A stretch of DNA of 64,000 bases from the NCBI RefSeq assembly GCF_029688845.1, contig NZ_JARUKW010000007.1:124001-188000 (forward strand), read 5' to 3'. The position numbers and the translations under genes were made by a program. Every line of letters begins with the position of its first letter. Positions within the stretch are counted from its first letter, which is position 1. A model generated the notes under the pieces. The model was given only the letters and a program-made list of their open reading frames with translations. It had not been told where the DNA came from and made no database searches. Origin of the DNA: Natronococcus sp. A-GB1 (lineage in GTDB: Archaea > Halobacteriota > Halobacteria > Halobacteriales > Natrialbaceae). Positions 24,172-31,538 of the stretch are shown here, piece after piece.

Positions 24172-26430
24172 CTACTCGTCCTGCTGGGCGTCGACGACCG
24201 CCACGCCCGCCAGGTTCACGATGTCCTTGACCTCGTCGCCCCGCTGGAGGACGTGAACCGGCTCGTCCATCCCGACGAGCATCGGTCCGATCGCCTCCGC
24301 GCCGCCGAGACGCTGGAGCAGCTTGTAGCCGATGTTGCCCGCCTCGAGGTTCGGGAAGACGAGCACGTTCGCCGGCTCCTCGAGCTCGGAGAAGCCGTAC
24401 GTGCCCTCGAGGATCTCCTCGACGACGGCGGTGTCGGCCTGCATCTCCCCGTCGACGGGGAAGTCGACCTCGGGGTCGTCCTGGAGCCGAGCAGCAGCTC
24501 GACGGGGTTTGCGGGTTCCCTCGTTGTTGACGCTGCCGAAGTTCGAGTACGACAGTAGGGCCGCTCGGGGCTCGACGTTGAACCTGCGCGCGAGCTTGCC
24601 GGTCTGTTTGGTGACCTCCTCGAGGACGTCGGCGTCGGGGTTCTGGTTGACCGTCGCGTCGGCGATGAAGATCACGCGGTTCTTGAAGGTGAGCATGTAG
24701 ACCCCGGCGGCGTAGTCGACGTCGTCGGCGGTGCCGATCACCTGCAGCGGCGGACGCAGCGCCGACGGGTAGTGATACGAGAGCCCGGTCAGCAGGGCGT
24801 CGGCGTCGCCCTGTTCGACCATCACGCTGCCGAAGTAGTTCGAGTCGGTCTCGACGAGCTCGCCCGCCTCGGTCCGGGTGATCCCCTTTCGCTGGCGCAG
24901 TTCGTGAAGCCGGTTGGCGTACTCCTCGTAGTCGCCGACCGATGGGTCAGCAACCTGGGGCTCGAAGTCCAACCCGAGGTTCGCGGCCGTCTGGCGGATC
25001 TCGCTCTCGTCGCCGATGAGAATCGGCATCGCGATCCCCTGTTCCTGGATCTGGTAGGCTGCCCGGATCATCTTCTCGTTTTCTCCCTCGGCCAGGGCGA
25101 CGCGCTTGGGGTCGCTTTTCGCCTTGTTCAGCACGACCCGCATCATCTCGCGGGACTTGCCCAGTCGGGCCTCGAGCTGTTCCTCGTACTCCTCGAGGTC
25201 GATCTCGGTGCGGGCGGCGCCGCTTTCCATCGCGGCCTCGGCGACGGCGGGGGCGACGCGGAACAGCACCCGCGGATCGACGGGTTTCGGAATGATGTAC
25301 TCGGGGCCGTACTGCAGCGGCTCGTCGCCGTAGGCCTTGACGACCGCGTCCGGAACGTCCTCGCGGGCGAGGTCGGCCAGCGCTCTGGCGCAGGCGACTT
25401 TCATCTCCTCGTTGATCTCGGTCGCCCGAACGTCGAGCGCGCCCCGGAAGATGAAGGGGAAGCCGAGCACGTTGTTGACCTGATTCGGGTAGTCCGAACG
25501 GCCGGTGGCCATGATGACGTCGTCCTCGCGGGCGGCTTTCGCCTCCTCGTAGCCGATCTCGGGATCGGGGTTGGCCATCGCGAAGATAATCGGATCCGAC
25601 GCCATCGCCCGTACCATCTCCTGGGAGACGATGCCGCCGGCCGAGAGTCCGACGAGGACGTCCGCCCCCTCCATCGCGTCCGCGAGACTGCCCTCGGGTA
25701 GGTCCCGGGCAAACTCCCGCTTGTACTCGTTGACGTCGCCCGCCCGAGCGCGCTCCTCGGTGATGATCCCCGAGGAGTCACACATGGTAATGTGCTCCCG
25801 TCGGACGCCCAACGAGACGTAGAACCGCGCGGAGGCGATCGCGCTCGCACCCGCCCCCGAGATGACGACCTCGAGCTCCTCGAGTTCTTTCCCCGCGATG
25901 TCGGCGGCGTTGACGAGCGCGGCGCCGGAGATGATCGCGGTGCCGTGCTGGTCGTCGTGGAAGACGGGGATATCCATCTCTTCGCCGAGCCGTTCCTCGA
26001 TGGTGAAACACTCGGGTGCCTTGATGTCCTCGAGATTAATCCCGCCGAAGGTCGGCCCCATCATCTTCGTGGCCGTGATGAGCTCCTCAGGGTCGGCCTC
26101 GTCGAGTTCGATGTCGAAAACGTCGATGTCGGCGAACCGTTTGAACAGCACTCCCTTCCCCTCCATGACCGGCTTCGAGGCCTGGGCGCCGATGTCACCG
26201 AGGCCTAACACCGCCGACCCGTTCGAGACGACGCCGACGAGGTTACCCTTCGCCGTGTAGGAGTAGGCATCCGTCTCGTCGTCGGCGATTTCCATACACG
26301 GGGCGGCGACGCCGGGCGAGTACGCCAGCGAGAGATCCCGCTGTGTATTCGTCGGTTTCGTCGTCGATATTTCGATCTTTCCCGGCGGATCCGTCCGGTG
26401 ATACTCCAGTGAGTCCTCGTCCAGTCCCAT
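24172..26430 (-). CDS. maeB: NADP-dependent malic enzyme with phosphotransacetylase-like domain (MaeB)
   Basis: 752 residues, the usual length of MaeB hybrids. The malic enzyme N-domain (about 1-425) starts [14 protein letters not shown]. It includes [20 protein letters not shown], the catalytic [20 protein letters not shown] stretch and the NAD(P) fold [20 protein letters not shown]. The C-terminal 320 residues are a phosphate acetyltransferase-like domain ([40 protein letters not shown]), regulatory and usually not catalytic. It decarboxylates malate to pyruvate with NADPH production. ATG 26430 lies 25 bp after TTTTTAGT (26452-26459 on the opposite strand), a leaderless promoter. Confidence 0.93.
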   Translation of the reverse strand: MGLDEDSLEYHRTDPPGKIEISTTKPTNTQRDLSLAYSPGVAAPCMEIADDETDAYSYTAKGNLVGVVSNGSAVLGLGDIGAQASKPVMEGKGVLFKRFADIDVFDIELDEADPEELITATKMMGPTFGGINLEDIKAPECFTIEERLGEEMDIPVFHDDQHGTAIISGAALVNAADIAGKELEELEVVISGAGASAIASARFYVSLGVRREHITMCDSSGIITEERARAGDVNEYKREFARDLPEGSLADAMEGADVLVGLSAGGIVSQEMVRAMASDPIIFAMANPDPEIGYEEAKAAREDDVIMATGRSDYPNQVNNVLGFPFIFRGALDVRATEINEEMKVACARALADLAREDVPDAVVKAYGDEPLQYGPEYIIPKPVDPRVLFRVAPAVAEAAMESGAARTEIDLEEYEEQLEARLGKSREMMRVVLNKAKSDPKRVALAEGENEKMIRAAYQIQEQGIAMPILIGDESEIRQTAANLGLDFEPQVADPSVGDYEEYANRLHELRQRKGITRTEAGELVETDSNYFGSVMVEQGDADALLTGLSYHYPSALRPPLQVIGTADDVDYAAGVYMLTFKNRVIFIADATVNQNPDADVLEEVTKQTGKLARRFNVEPRAALLSYSNFGSVNNEGTRKPRRAAARLQDDPEVDFPVDGEMQADTAVVEEILEGTYGFSELEEPANVLVFPNLEAGNIGYKLLQRLGGAEAIGPMLVGMDEPVHVLQRGDEVKDIVNLAGVAVVDAQQDE

Positions 26431-26534
26431 ACCGGTGGGACTGTGGGGCACTACTAAAAACAATGTGAAAGGCACAATCGACGATCGTCGAACACCGCTC
26501 GAGCGCGGCGGGACGGCGATTCTCGGAGTCGACC

Positions 26535-26544
26535 GTTTTATACG
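26535..26544 (+). promoter_or_regulatory. TATA box of coaD
   Basis: GTTTTATACG lies about 25 bp before ATG 26566, the spacing of a leaderless archaeal transcript. It supports that start over the TTG at 26560. Confidence 0.6.
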
Positions 26545-26565
26545 CACCGCTCCAGTGGGTTGGGT

Positions 26566-27051
26566 ATGGACGTCGCGCTTGGTGGGACGTTCGACCCCGT
26601 TCACGACGGTCACCGCCGACTGTTCGAGCGGGCGTTCGAACTCGGGGACGTAACCGTCGGACTCACGACTGACGAGCTCGCGCCGAAGACTCGCCACGTC
26701 GAGCGACACGTCAACTCCTTCGAGGAACGAAAGCGAACTCTCGAGGACGAGTTCGAACCTCTCGCCGAGGAACACGATCGCGCGTTCGAAATCCGCCCCC
26801 TCGAGGAGTCGACGGGGATCGCGACCGAACCGCAGTTCGACTACCTCGTCGTCTCGCCCGAGACGATCGAAGGCGGAAAACGGATCAACGAACTCCGCCA
26901 CGAGCGCGGCCACGACCCCCTCGAGATCGTCGTCGTTCCCCACGCCCTGGCCGACGACGGCGATATCATCTCGAGCACCCGCATCGTCGAGGGCGAGATC
27001 GACGAGCACGGTACCGTTCTCGAGGGCGGCGCGGAAACGGAGCAGCACTGA
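26566..27051 (+). CDS. coaD: Phosphopantetheine adenylyltransferase, archaeal type
   Basis: 161 residues. A nucleotidyltransferase of the HxGH class: [19 protein letters not shown] at 6-24 holds T-x-H-x-x-H, and [11 protein letters not shown] near the C-terminus is the ISSTxI-type motif. It transfers AMP to 4'-phosphopantetheine in coenzyme A synthesis. The archaeal enzyme is distinct from bacterial CoaD, and length and motifs match the archaeal form. The TATA at 26535 sets the start. It is divergent from maeB. Confidence 0.92.
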   Translation: MDVALGGTFDPVHDGHRRLFERAFELGDVTVGLTTDELAPKTRHVERHVNSFEERKRTLEDEFEPLAEEHDRAFEIRPLEESTGIATEPQFDYLVVSPETIEGGKRINELRHERGHDPLEIVVVPHALADDGDIISSTRIVEGEIDEHGTVLEGGAETEQH

Positions 27052-27190
27052 CGACCGGTGTCGATTCGTTCGCCGCAGCTATCACGCTCAGTTCAGTAGT
27101 CTGATCGTTCGGCTCGGTTTCGGCCGCGTATCGTACACTTACGAGCGAGAGAAACGATGAAACGGTCCGCACCGAGAGCGATGGCCGGTC

Positions 27191-27499
27191 TTACCACCGG
27201 GGCGGCTCGAGTCCGGCCTCCTCGAGGAGGTCCTTCCAGCGCGACTGGATCGAGAGCCGGGAGACGTCCGCGGCCTCGGCGACGTCGCTCTGGGTTCGGC
27301 CGTCGCTGGCGACCAGCGATCCCGCGTAGAGACTCGCCGCCAGCGTCGCTCGCTTCGAGCGATCGGCCTCGGGAACGTCGAGCAGGAACAGCTCCGCCGC
27401 ACACGATCGGGCTTCGCTCGAGAGCTCCAGTCGGTCGGCGGCCTGCTCGAGGTCCTCGAGCCAAGGTTCGTACTCGATGCGATCCCGGGCGCTATGCAT
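27191..27499 (-). CDS. Mini TFB-like protein (single cyclin/HTH domain)
   Basis: 102 residues from ATG 27499 (MHSARDRIEYEPWLEDLEQA); the frame opens farther up, but that part is Arg-rich shadow. The sequence matches the C-terminal cyclin repeat of TFB: KRATLAASLYAGSLVASDGR then TQSDVAEAADVSRLSIQSRW, which is the HTH that reads the BRE in TFB. It lacks the zinc ribbon, B-finger and first cyclin repeat of full TFB (compare 52762-53739), so it cannot start transcription alone. It may modulate promoter choice, which is inference. Confidence 0.68.
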   Translation of the reverse strand: MHSARDRIEYEPWLEDLEQAADRLELSSEARSCAAELFLLDVPEADRSKRATLAASLYAGSLVASDGRTQSDVAEAADVSRLSIQSRWKDLLEEAGLEPPRW

Positions 27500-27752
27500 A
27501 CCCCACCGTACCCGTTCGCCGGAAATAAACCTGCGGCCCACGGCGGGGTCACGACTCGAAACGGTAATCCCGGCCCACCGGTTCGGTTCGCAGTTCCAAT
27601 AGCCGGCTAGGCGTGACAACATTCAGCTACGAACGACTCAACGAAACGGCCGTTCTCCGCGGATTTCACTAGGACGCGACTACTAAAGCCCCACTCCGCT
27701 GAATCCTGGATCGACGTCCGCCGCTCCGACCGGGCCGGCCGTCCGCACTCCC

Positions 27753-27926
27753 ATGAAAGAACCAACATGCAAGCTGGTGTGTACCGGCTGCGGCCTCGAG
27801 ATGCCGTACCGGGATCGGTCTCTAGCCGAGCAGGCGGCCGAACTCCACCAGCTTCGCGACGCAGAACACGTCACCTTCATCGTTCCGCCGGACTGGTCGC
27901 CCGAGGAGCCGGTCAAACACGAGTGA
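27753..27926 (+). CDS. 57-residue protein with a Cys-x2-Cys motif
   Basis: ATG 27753 to TGA 27924-27926. It reads MKEPTCKLVCTGCGLEMPYR, then a helix (LAEQAAELHQLRDAEHVTF) and IVPPDWSPEEP. C10-x2-C13 plus the His residues could form a small zinc-binding site. The layout resembles small haloarchaeal proteins of unknown role. Codon use is GC-rich, unlike the island that follows. It lies 47 bp before tRNA-Leu. Confidence 0.6.
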   Translation: MKEPTCKLVCTGCGLEMPYRDRSLAEQAAELHQLRDAEHVTFIVPPDWSPEEPVKHE

Positions 27927-27972
27927 GCCGGATCGACAGCTTCTTACTCGGTTCGAAAAAACCAGGGAACGA

Positions 27973-28057
27973 GCGCGGGTAGCCAAGCCAGGCCAACGGC
28001 GCAGCGCTTAGGACGCTGTCCCGTAGGGGTCCGCCGGTTCGAATCCGGTCCCGCGCA
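27973..28057 (+). tRNA. tRNA-Leu (anticodon TAG)
   Basis: An 85-nt class II tRNA. Acceptor GCGCGGG (27973-27979) pairs with CCCGCGC (28050-28056), discriminator A 28057. Anticodon stem CAGCG/CGCTG encloses CTTAGGA, giving UAG (reads CUA). The long variable arm is TGTCCCGTAGGGGTCC. T stem GCCGG/CCGGT-type encloses TTCGAAT. The last 60 nt reappear at 30074-30133, which makes this the integration target of the island. Confidence 0.96.
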
Positions 28058-28172
28058 TTGCTGTCGCGAGCAAACTCGCGAGCGACAGCAATCGTACGGC
28101 CGGTTCGAATCAGGGAGTGGCGCGAACGAAGTGAGCAGAACGACCGTGGTTCGAATCCGGTCCCGCGCATTG
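28034..28172 (+). repeat. tRNA-Leu 3'-end duplication with hairpin
   Basis: GGTTCGAATCCGGTCCCGCG plus CATTG ends the tRNA and recurs at 28148-28172. Between them lies a perfect 11-bp inverted repeat, ATTGCTGTCGC (28057-28067) and GCGACAGCAAT (28082-28092), and a partial TTCGAAT copy near 28106. The spacer includes GGGAGTG and ACGACCGTGGTTC, also present in the tRNA-Ser repeats at 1.2-1.6 kb, so the two loci share one repeat architecture. Confidence 0.78.
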
Positions 28173-28179
28173 AGGTCCT

Positions 28180-28401
28180 ATGACTGACCGTGACACGTTG
28201 CAACTCAGCGACGAAAGGAAGCGATTGCTTGAACAGGCAGAAGAGATCGTATCGGCTGACTCGTCCGATAATCCATCAATGAGGAAAGGTATTGACGCCG
28301 CGCTGACACACCTCATTAAGTCGCAAGAAAACCTAGAGGATGTCCGTGATCGCTATCCACTCGTAGACGTTAAGGACTGCTGCAATACCTCCGTTCTTTG
28401 A
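28180..28401 (+). CDS. Small helical haloarchaeal protein, island cargo
   Basis: 73 residues: MTDRDTLQLSDERKRLLEQA, then IDAALTHLIKSQENLEDVRD and the tail VKDCCNTSVL. It is probably all alpha-helical, with a ribbon-helix-helix-like pattern, and resembles a family of small haloarchaeal proteins often found near mobile DNA. The C-terminus may be shortened compared with such relatives (impression only). The ATG is 8 bp after the second tRNA-Leu 3' copy. A DNA-binding or regulatory role is possible but unproven. Confidence 0.55.
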   Translation: MTDRDTLQLSDERKRLLEQAEEIVSADSSDNPSMRKGIDAALTHLIKSQENLEDVRDRYPLVDVKDCCNTSVL

Positions 28402-28492
28402 CTTCGCCATCGGACAAGTATCGATTCAAAGTGGCGGTAGCTGCTACTTCAGTCGTCAATTCCGGATCGGTGGCCAATTCTACTGCGCTCAT
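28370..28492 (-). other. Possible short ORF or gene remnant inside the island
   Basis: On the minus strand a 40-codon frame from ATG 28492 reads MSAVELATDPELTTEVAATA, then TLNRYLSDGEVKERR. The open frame continues upstream for about 22 more codons (ending ...GYWRKYRVLQ) without a start. Composition looks protein-like, but it overlaps the end of the plus-strand 73-codon gene. It is probably a remnant of an older island gene. The rest of 28402-28796 shows no supported gene. Confidence 0.25.
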
Positions 28493-28760
28493 CTGTAGAA
28501 CTCGATACTTGCGCCAATAGCCGATTCTGTTTGGAACAAGTAGTATCTCTCGCTCACGAAATCACAGGTCAAACTCGTCGGGTATTCGCATCTACAGATG
28601 AGCACAGCGGCTTACACACCATGTACTTGAGAGAGCGTGGTTACAGAAGATCTTGGCAACAATTGATTCTACAAACCGGGTGTCTCTCCTGCCGACGAGG
28701 TAAACTAACGGCTCCCATCCCAACGAGCTACAGCTATACTTTCACTACGCTTCGCGTAAC

Positions 28761-28768
28761 TATACAAA
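28761..28768 (+). promoter_or_regulatory. TATA box of the Pycsar-type cassette
   Basis: TATACAAA lies 29-36 bp before the cyclase ATG (28797), predicting a very short or absent leader. No second promoter is seen before the effector, which is 3 bp downstream, so both are on one transcript. Confidence 0.5.
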
Positions 28769-28796
28769 CCTCCAATAAGAACTGTCAGAGAACAGA

Positions 28797-29549
28797 ATGC
28801 CGAATTTCCCGGACTCTCATCAAGAGGAAATCACCGAACGAATTGAGGAAAGAGCAGAGACCGTCGAAGAGCGACTTGAAGAAATCTCCCGAGGCCGAAC
28901 TAATCCCTCGTTAGAAGACCTCACAATCCATTCTGCGAAGAAATACCGCCTCGGGATTGTTTTCGTCGATATCAACGACTTCAGCAACTACATGAGTAGA
29001 AATGACGACGAGGACACACTGTTCATGCTGAATGTATTTATCCCCGAGATCATGGAACTGGTCCGTGATTTCGATGGGAAACTTGAAAAGAACACAGGTG
29101 ACGGCATTCTCGCGTATTTCGGTGCAGGTGAAGATGATGGAGATGCGGTCAAAACACTGTTAGAGTACATCGCTACCGTCAAATGGACGTTGAAGTACCA
29201 TGTCAATCCGAAACTGGAAGACAACGACGTTGAGACGATATCGATTAGTACCGGGTCAGCGTACGACACAGTCTACATCTCACGCATCGGTGCTCACAGC
29301 GGCAACCAGCGGATGAACCGGTTAACAGCAGTTTCAACTGGTGCGAATATCGCGTCAGAGCTTGAAGCGATGGCAGGAACAGACCAGCATTACGTGAACG
29401 ATGGCGTCTACGAGTATTCAGACGACGAGAACGGATGGGGACAATACGTGGAACATGTTGGTAAGCACAACGGGTATACCTGGGGAAGTCCGCTGAAAGG
29501 GAACGACACCGCTCAGTACTACAAGTTCACCGGGATTTGGCAAGAGTAA
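28797..29549 (+). CDS. pycC: Class III nucleotidyl cyclase, Pycsar PycC-like
   Basis: 250 residues. A coiled N-terminal helix (12-32, ITERIEERAETVEERLEEI) precedes one class III cyclase domain. Metal-binding Asp58 lies in FVDINDFSNY and Asp102 in GKLEKNTGDGILAYFG; Asn184 lies in STGANIASELE. The adenylate-specifying Asp position (seven before Asn184) is Thr177, unlike adenylyl cyclases, and the Arg usually four after Asn is Glu188. The next gene, 3 bp away, is a PycTM-like effector. This two-gene order is that of Pycsar defence, in which PycC makes cCMP or cUMP on phage infection. The nucleotide made is not decidable by eye. Low-GC codon use and tRNA-flanked position indicate transfer. Confidence 0.82.
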   Translation: MPNFPDSHQEEITERIEERAETVEERLEEISRGRTNPSLEDLTIHSAKKYRLGIVFVDINDFSNYMSRNDDEDTLFMLNVFIPEIMELVRDFDGKLEKNTGDGILAYFGAGEDDGDAVKTLLEYIATVKWTLKYHVNPKLEDNDVETISISTGSAYDTVYISRIGAHSGNQRMNRLTAVSTGANIASELEAMAGTDQHYVNDGVYEYSDDENGWGQYVEHVGKHNGYTWGSPLKGNDTAQYYKFTGIWQE

Positions 29550-29552
29550 CCT

Positions 29553-30041
29553 ATGTCGTCACCGCCCACTGATTTTTCGACACAAACACTCTCTCATCTG
29601 AACGAGTACATCAAATTCGCTGACCAGAAAGCGTCTGTCCTCCTAACAGGGCAGTTAGCGTTTCTCGGACTGTTCGTTAACGTCCTTGACGGAAACTGGG
29701 CTGGGGCCGGCATTGAGTTCAAGGTCCTCGCAGCGGTGACAATCGGGGCTACCTTACTCGCAGGGGTGTTCGCAGGCTGGGTGATTTACCCGCAGACAGA
29801 GCCTTCTGGCGAGGCTTTGCTATTTTGGGAGAACATCAACGCGGAGTCTCTCAATGATTACAAGTCTGAGATCAAGAATTTGGACGAGGATGCAGTGTTG
29901 GGAGAGATAATGGAGGAGAATCGCTTGTTAGCGGAAGTCGCATCGAACAAATATTGGCGTTTGAAGATTTCTTTGGTTTCGACAGCGGGGACTGTGTTTT
30001 TCGCTACATTATCTACGGTTTCCATGTTCTGGGTTGGGTGA
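29553..30041 (+). CDS. pycTM: Pycsar membrane effector, PycTM-like
   Basis: 162 residues. An N-terminal helix leads into YIKFADQKASVLLTGQLAFL (20-39), the signature start of the PycTM/DUF5706 family. The first membrane span is about 29-46, the second about 57-79 (VLAAVTIGATLLAGVFAGWV), then comes a cytoplasmic helical segment with SNKYWRLKISLVS (131-143) and a third span 139-160. In bacterial Pycsar such proteins bind the cyclic pyrimidine and damage the membrane of the infected cell. The role here is inferred from family and from co-transcription with the cyclase. The stop is 32 bp before the tRNA-Leu 3' copy, so it closes the island. Confidence 0.82.
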   Translation: MSSPPTDFSTQTLSHLNEYIKFADQKASVLLTGQLAFLGLFVNVLDGNWAGAGIEFKVLAAVTIGATLLAGVFAGWVIYPQTEPSGEALLFWENINAESLNDYKSEIKNLDEDAVLGEIMEENRLLAEVASNKYWRLKISLVSTAGTVFFATLSTVSMFWVG

Positions 30042-30073
30042 GTGCTCCGCCGTTGACCGCCAACGAGTATCTA

Positions 30074-30133
30074 GGCGCAGTGCTTAGGACACTGTCCCGT
30101 AGAGGTCTGCCGGTTCGAATCTGGTCTCGCGCA
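30074..30133 (+). repeat. Displaced tRNA-Leu 3' part (attR-like)
   Basis: A 60-nt match to 27998-28057 of tRNA-Leu with six differences, all C-to-T or G-to-A. Two of them keep the anticodon stem paired (CAGTG/CACTG around CTTAGGA). The 5' half of the tRNA is absent upstream (no matching acceptor strand), so it is not a working tRNA. It marks the right edge of the island. Confidence 0.82.
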
Positions 30134-30158
30134 GTAAAACCGCCGTTCGAGAAGCTGC

Positions 30159-31385
30159 TTAGAAAACGTCGTCCGTGGTCTCCGCGTCTCTGATGGCGCC
30201 GAGCGTCGTGTATCGGAGTCCCTGCGGGTACTTCGAATCGTAGGGTATCGGGTCCTCGAGTTCGGAGAGCGAGCCCGGTTCGAACGCGATCACCTTCTTC
30301 CCGTCCGCAATCTTCGCTCCGTCCCGATAGTCCAACGGATCACGCAACAGATCGGCGTCGTCCGGCTCGAGAATTGCATCGACTCTCGCGAGATACTTCA
30401 CCTCTCGAACGTCCCCCGTCACGTACATCGCGACGTACTCGAACTCGCTGCCCACCCGAACGAACCCCCAGGCTTCGTTTTCCTTCAGGAACGGCAGTCC
30501 CGACTCTCGAGTCGGAAACACCGCGACGGTCGCCGAATCGTCTCCCTCGAGTTCCTCCCGCGACACGGTCCCGGAGACGTGATTCTCGAGCGGTGCGAGT
30601 TCGCCGGTACCGTTCGCTGCGACCGATTCTTCCGCCGGAGTCTCGGTTTCGTCCGCGTCTACGATCTCGTTGGTCGACCGGTCGGACTCGAGCGGTGGTC
30701 CGTCGCTGGCGAACTGGCGCTGTTCGGACAGGACGGAAACGAGATTCTGAACGAACTCGCGCGCCTGTTCCTCGAGGCCGATCGGGAGGTCGCCGACTTC
30801 ACCCCCGACGGAGTCCGTAACGGCCTCGGTAACGGCGTCCTCGTTCTCCTGAAGTCGTCGGATCGCTCGATTGGTCCGGGCTACCTGTTCGGCGATTTCG
30901 TCCGCCTGTCCGGATCGAATCGACTCTTTCGAAAGCAGTTCCAGAACGGTAGGATTCTCGGTGAGATCGTCCAGATCGAACTGGATGACCGAAACTTCCT
31001 CGCCGCCGCTTCGCTCGCGGTTTTTCGTCAGCACCTCGAACTCCTTCCCGTTCGTAAGGATTCCCCAGTCGACGTCGAGTTCCTGTCGCATGTAGCTTTT
31101 CAGCTGCTGAGCGTCGCTTTCGGTGAGAGCCGAACGAACGGGTTTCGCCTCGACGAACACGGCGGGTGACCCACCAACGAGTAACGCGTAGTCGACTCGG
31201 GTACTGCCCGATGCCATCGGAACCGTGTACTCGAGTTCAACCTCCGTCGAGAGAAAGTCCCACCCAAGGAGCTCGAGAAACGGCTGGACGAGTCGTACCT
31301 TCGTGTTCTCTTCGTCCATCTGCGGTGAGGCCTCGATGAGCTGCCGGCACCGCGTCACGTAGTCGTCGACGTCGTCCCCGTCCAT
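30159..31385 (-). CDS. Orphan HsdR-N-type PD-(D/E)xK nuclease-like protein
   Basis: 408 residues. The N-terminal 160 residues match the type I restriction HsdR N-domain: KVRLVQPFLELLGWDFLSTE, then the active-site set RVDYALL (Asp) and AVFVEAKPV (Glu-x-Lys), and QQLKSYMRQELDVDWGILTN. The middle is acidic linker. The C-terminal part (WGFVRVGSEFEYVAMYVTGD) looks like a separate beta-rich domain. There is no helicase domain and no hsdM/hsdS nearby, so it is not a complete restriction system. Such stand-alone proteins are widespread in haloarchaea. A TATTAG box 25 bp before the ATG (about 31410) suggests a leaderless mRNA. Confidence 0.75.
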   Translation of the reverse strand: MDGDDVDDYVTRCRQLIEASPQMDEENTKVRLVQPFLELLGWDFLSTEVELEYTVPMASGSTRVDYALLVGGSPAVFVEAKPVRSALTESDAQQLKSYMRQELDVDWGILTNGKEFEVLTKNRERSGGEEVSVIQFDLDDLTENPTVLELLSKESIRSGQADEIAEQVARTNRAIRRLQENEDAVTEAVTDSVGGEVGDLPIGLEEQAREFVQNLVSVLSEQRQFASDGPPLESDRSTNEIVDADETETPAEESVAANGTGELAPLENHVSGTVSREELEGDDSATVAVFPTRESGLPFLKENEAWGFVRVGSEFEYVAMYVTGDVREVKYLARVDAILEPDDADLLRDPLDYRDGAKIADGKKVIAFEPGSLSELEDPIPYDSKYPQGLRYTTLGAIRDAETTDDVF

Positions 31386-31538
31386 GTGACCTACGTACTA
31401 ACGATACTACTAATAGGGAGTGGAAACCGGAGTTGTAGTCCACCGATCGGCGATCGTTCGATACCGTGCCAAACGTTGGCAAGACGGACGTCAGACACTC
31501 CACAACGCTTATTCGCGCGGAAGCGGCTTGTATGATCA

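Larger units (their letters stand above)
28058..30073 (+). mobile_element. Low-GC integrated island carrying a Pycsar-type cassette
   Basis: About 2 kb lies between intact tRNA-Leu and a 60-bp copy of its 3' part (30074-30133), the hallmark of site-specific integration into a tRNA gene. The AT content is visibly higher than on either side. Contents: the tRNA 3' duplicate, a 73-codon gene, about 395 bp without a clear gene, the cyclase gene and the membrane effector. No integrase is present, so the unit is either a relic of a larger element or moved in trans. Confidence 0.75.

Noticed and set aside
26431-27048. N-terminal extension of the malic enzyme frame to 958 codons
   Set aside because: Antisense of coaD; the malic enzyme core begins at [13 protein letters not shown] (26430) with a TATA box at leaderless spacing.
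28531-28914. 127-codon ORF before and overlapping the cyclase
   Set aside because: Overlaps the cyclase start in another frame, Ser/Thr/Arg-rich with no motif; the cyclase ATG has its own TATA box.
30074-30133. A second working tRNA-Leu
   Set aside because: The anticodon, variable and T arms are present, but no upstream acceptor strand can pair with CTCGCGC and the D arm is missing.
30159-31385. Complete type I restriction system
   Set aside because: No helicase, methyltransferase or specificity subunit in the neighbourhood; only the HsdR N-domain is present.
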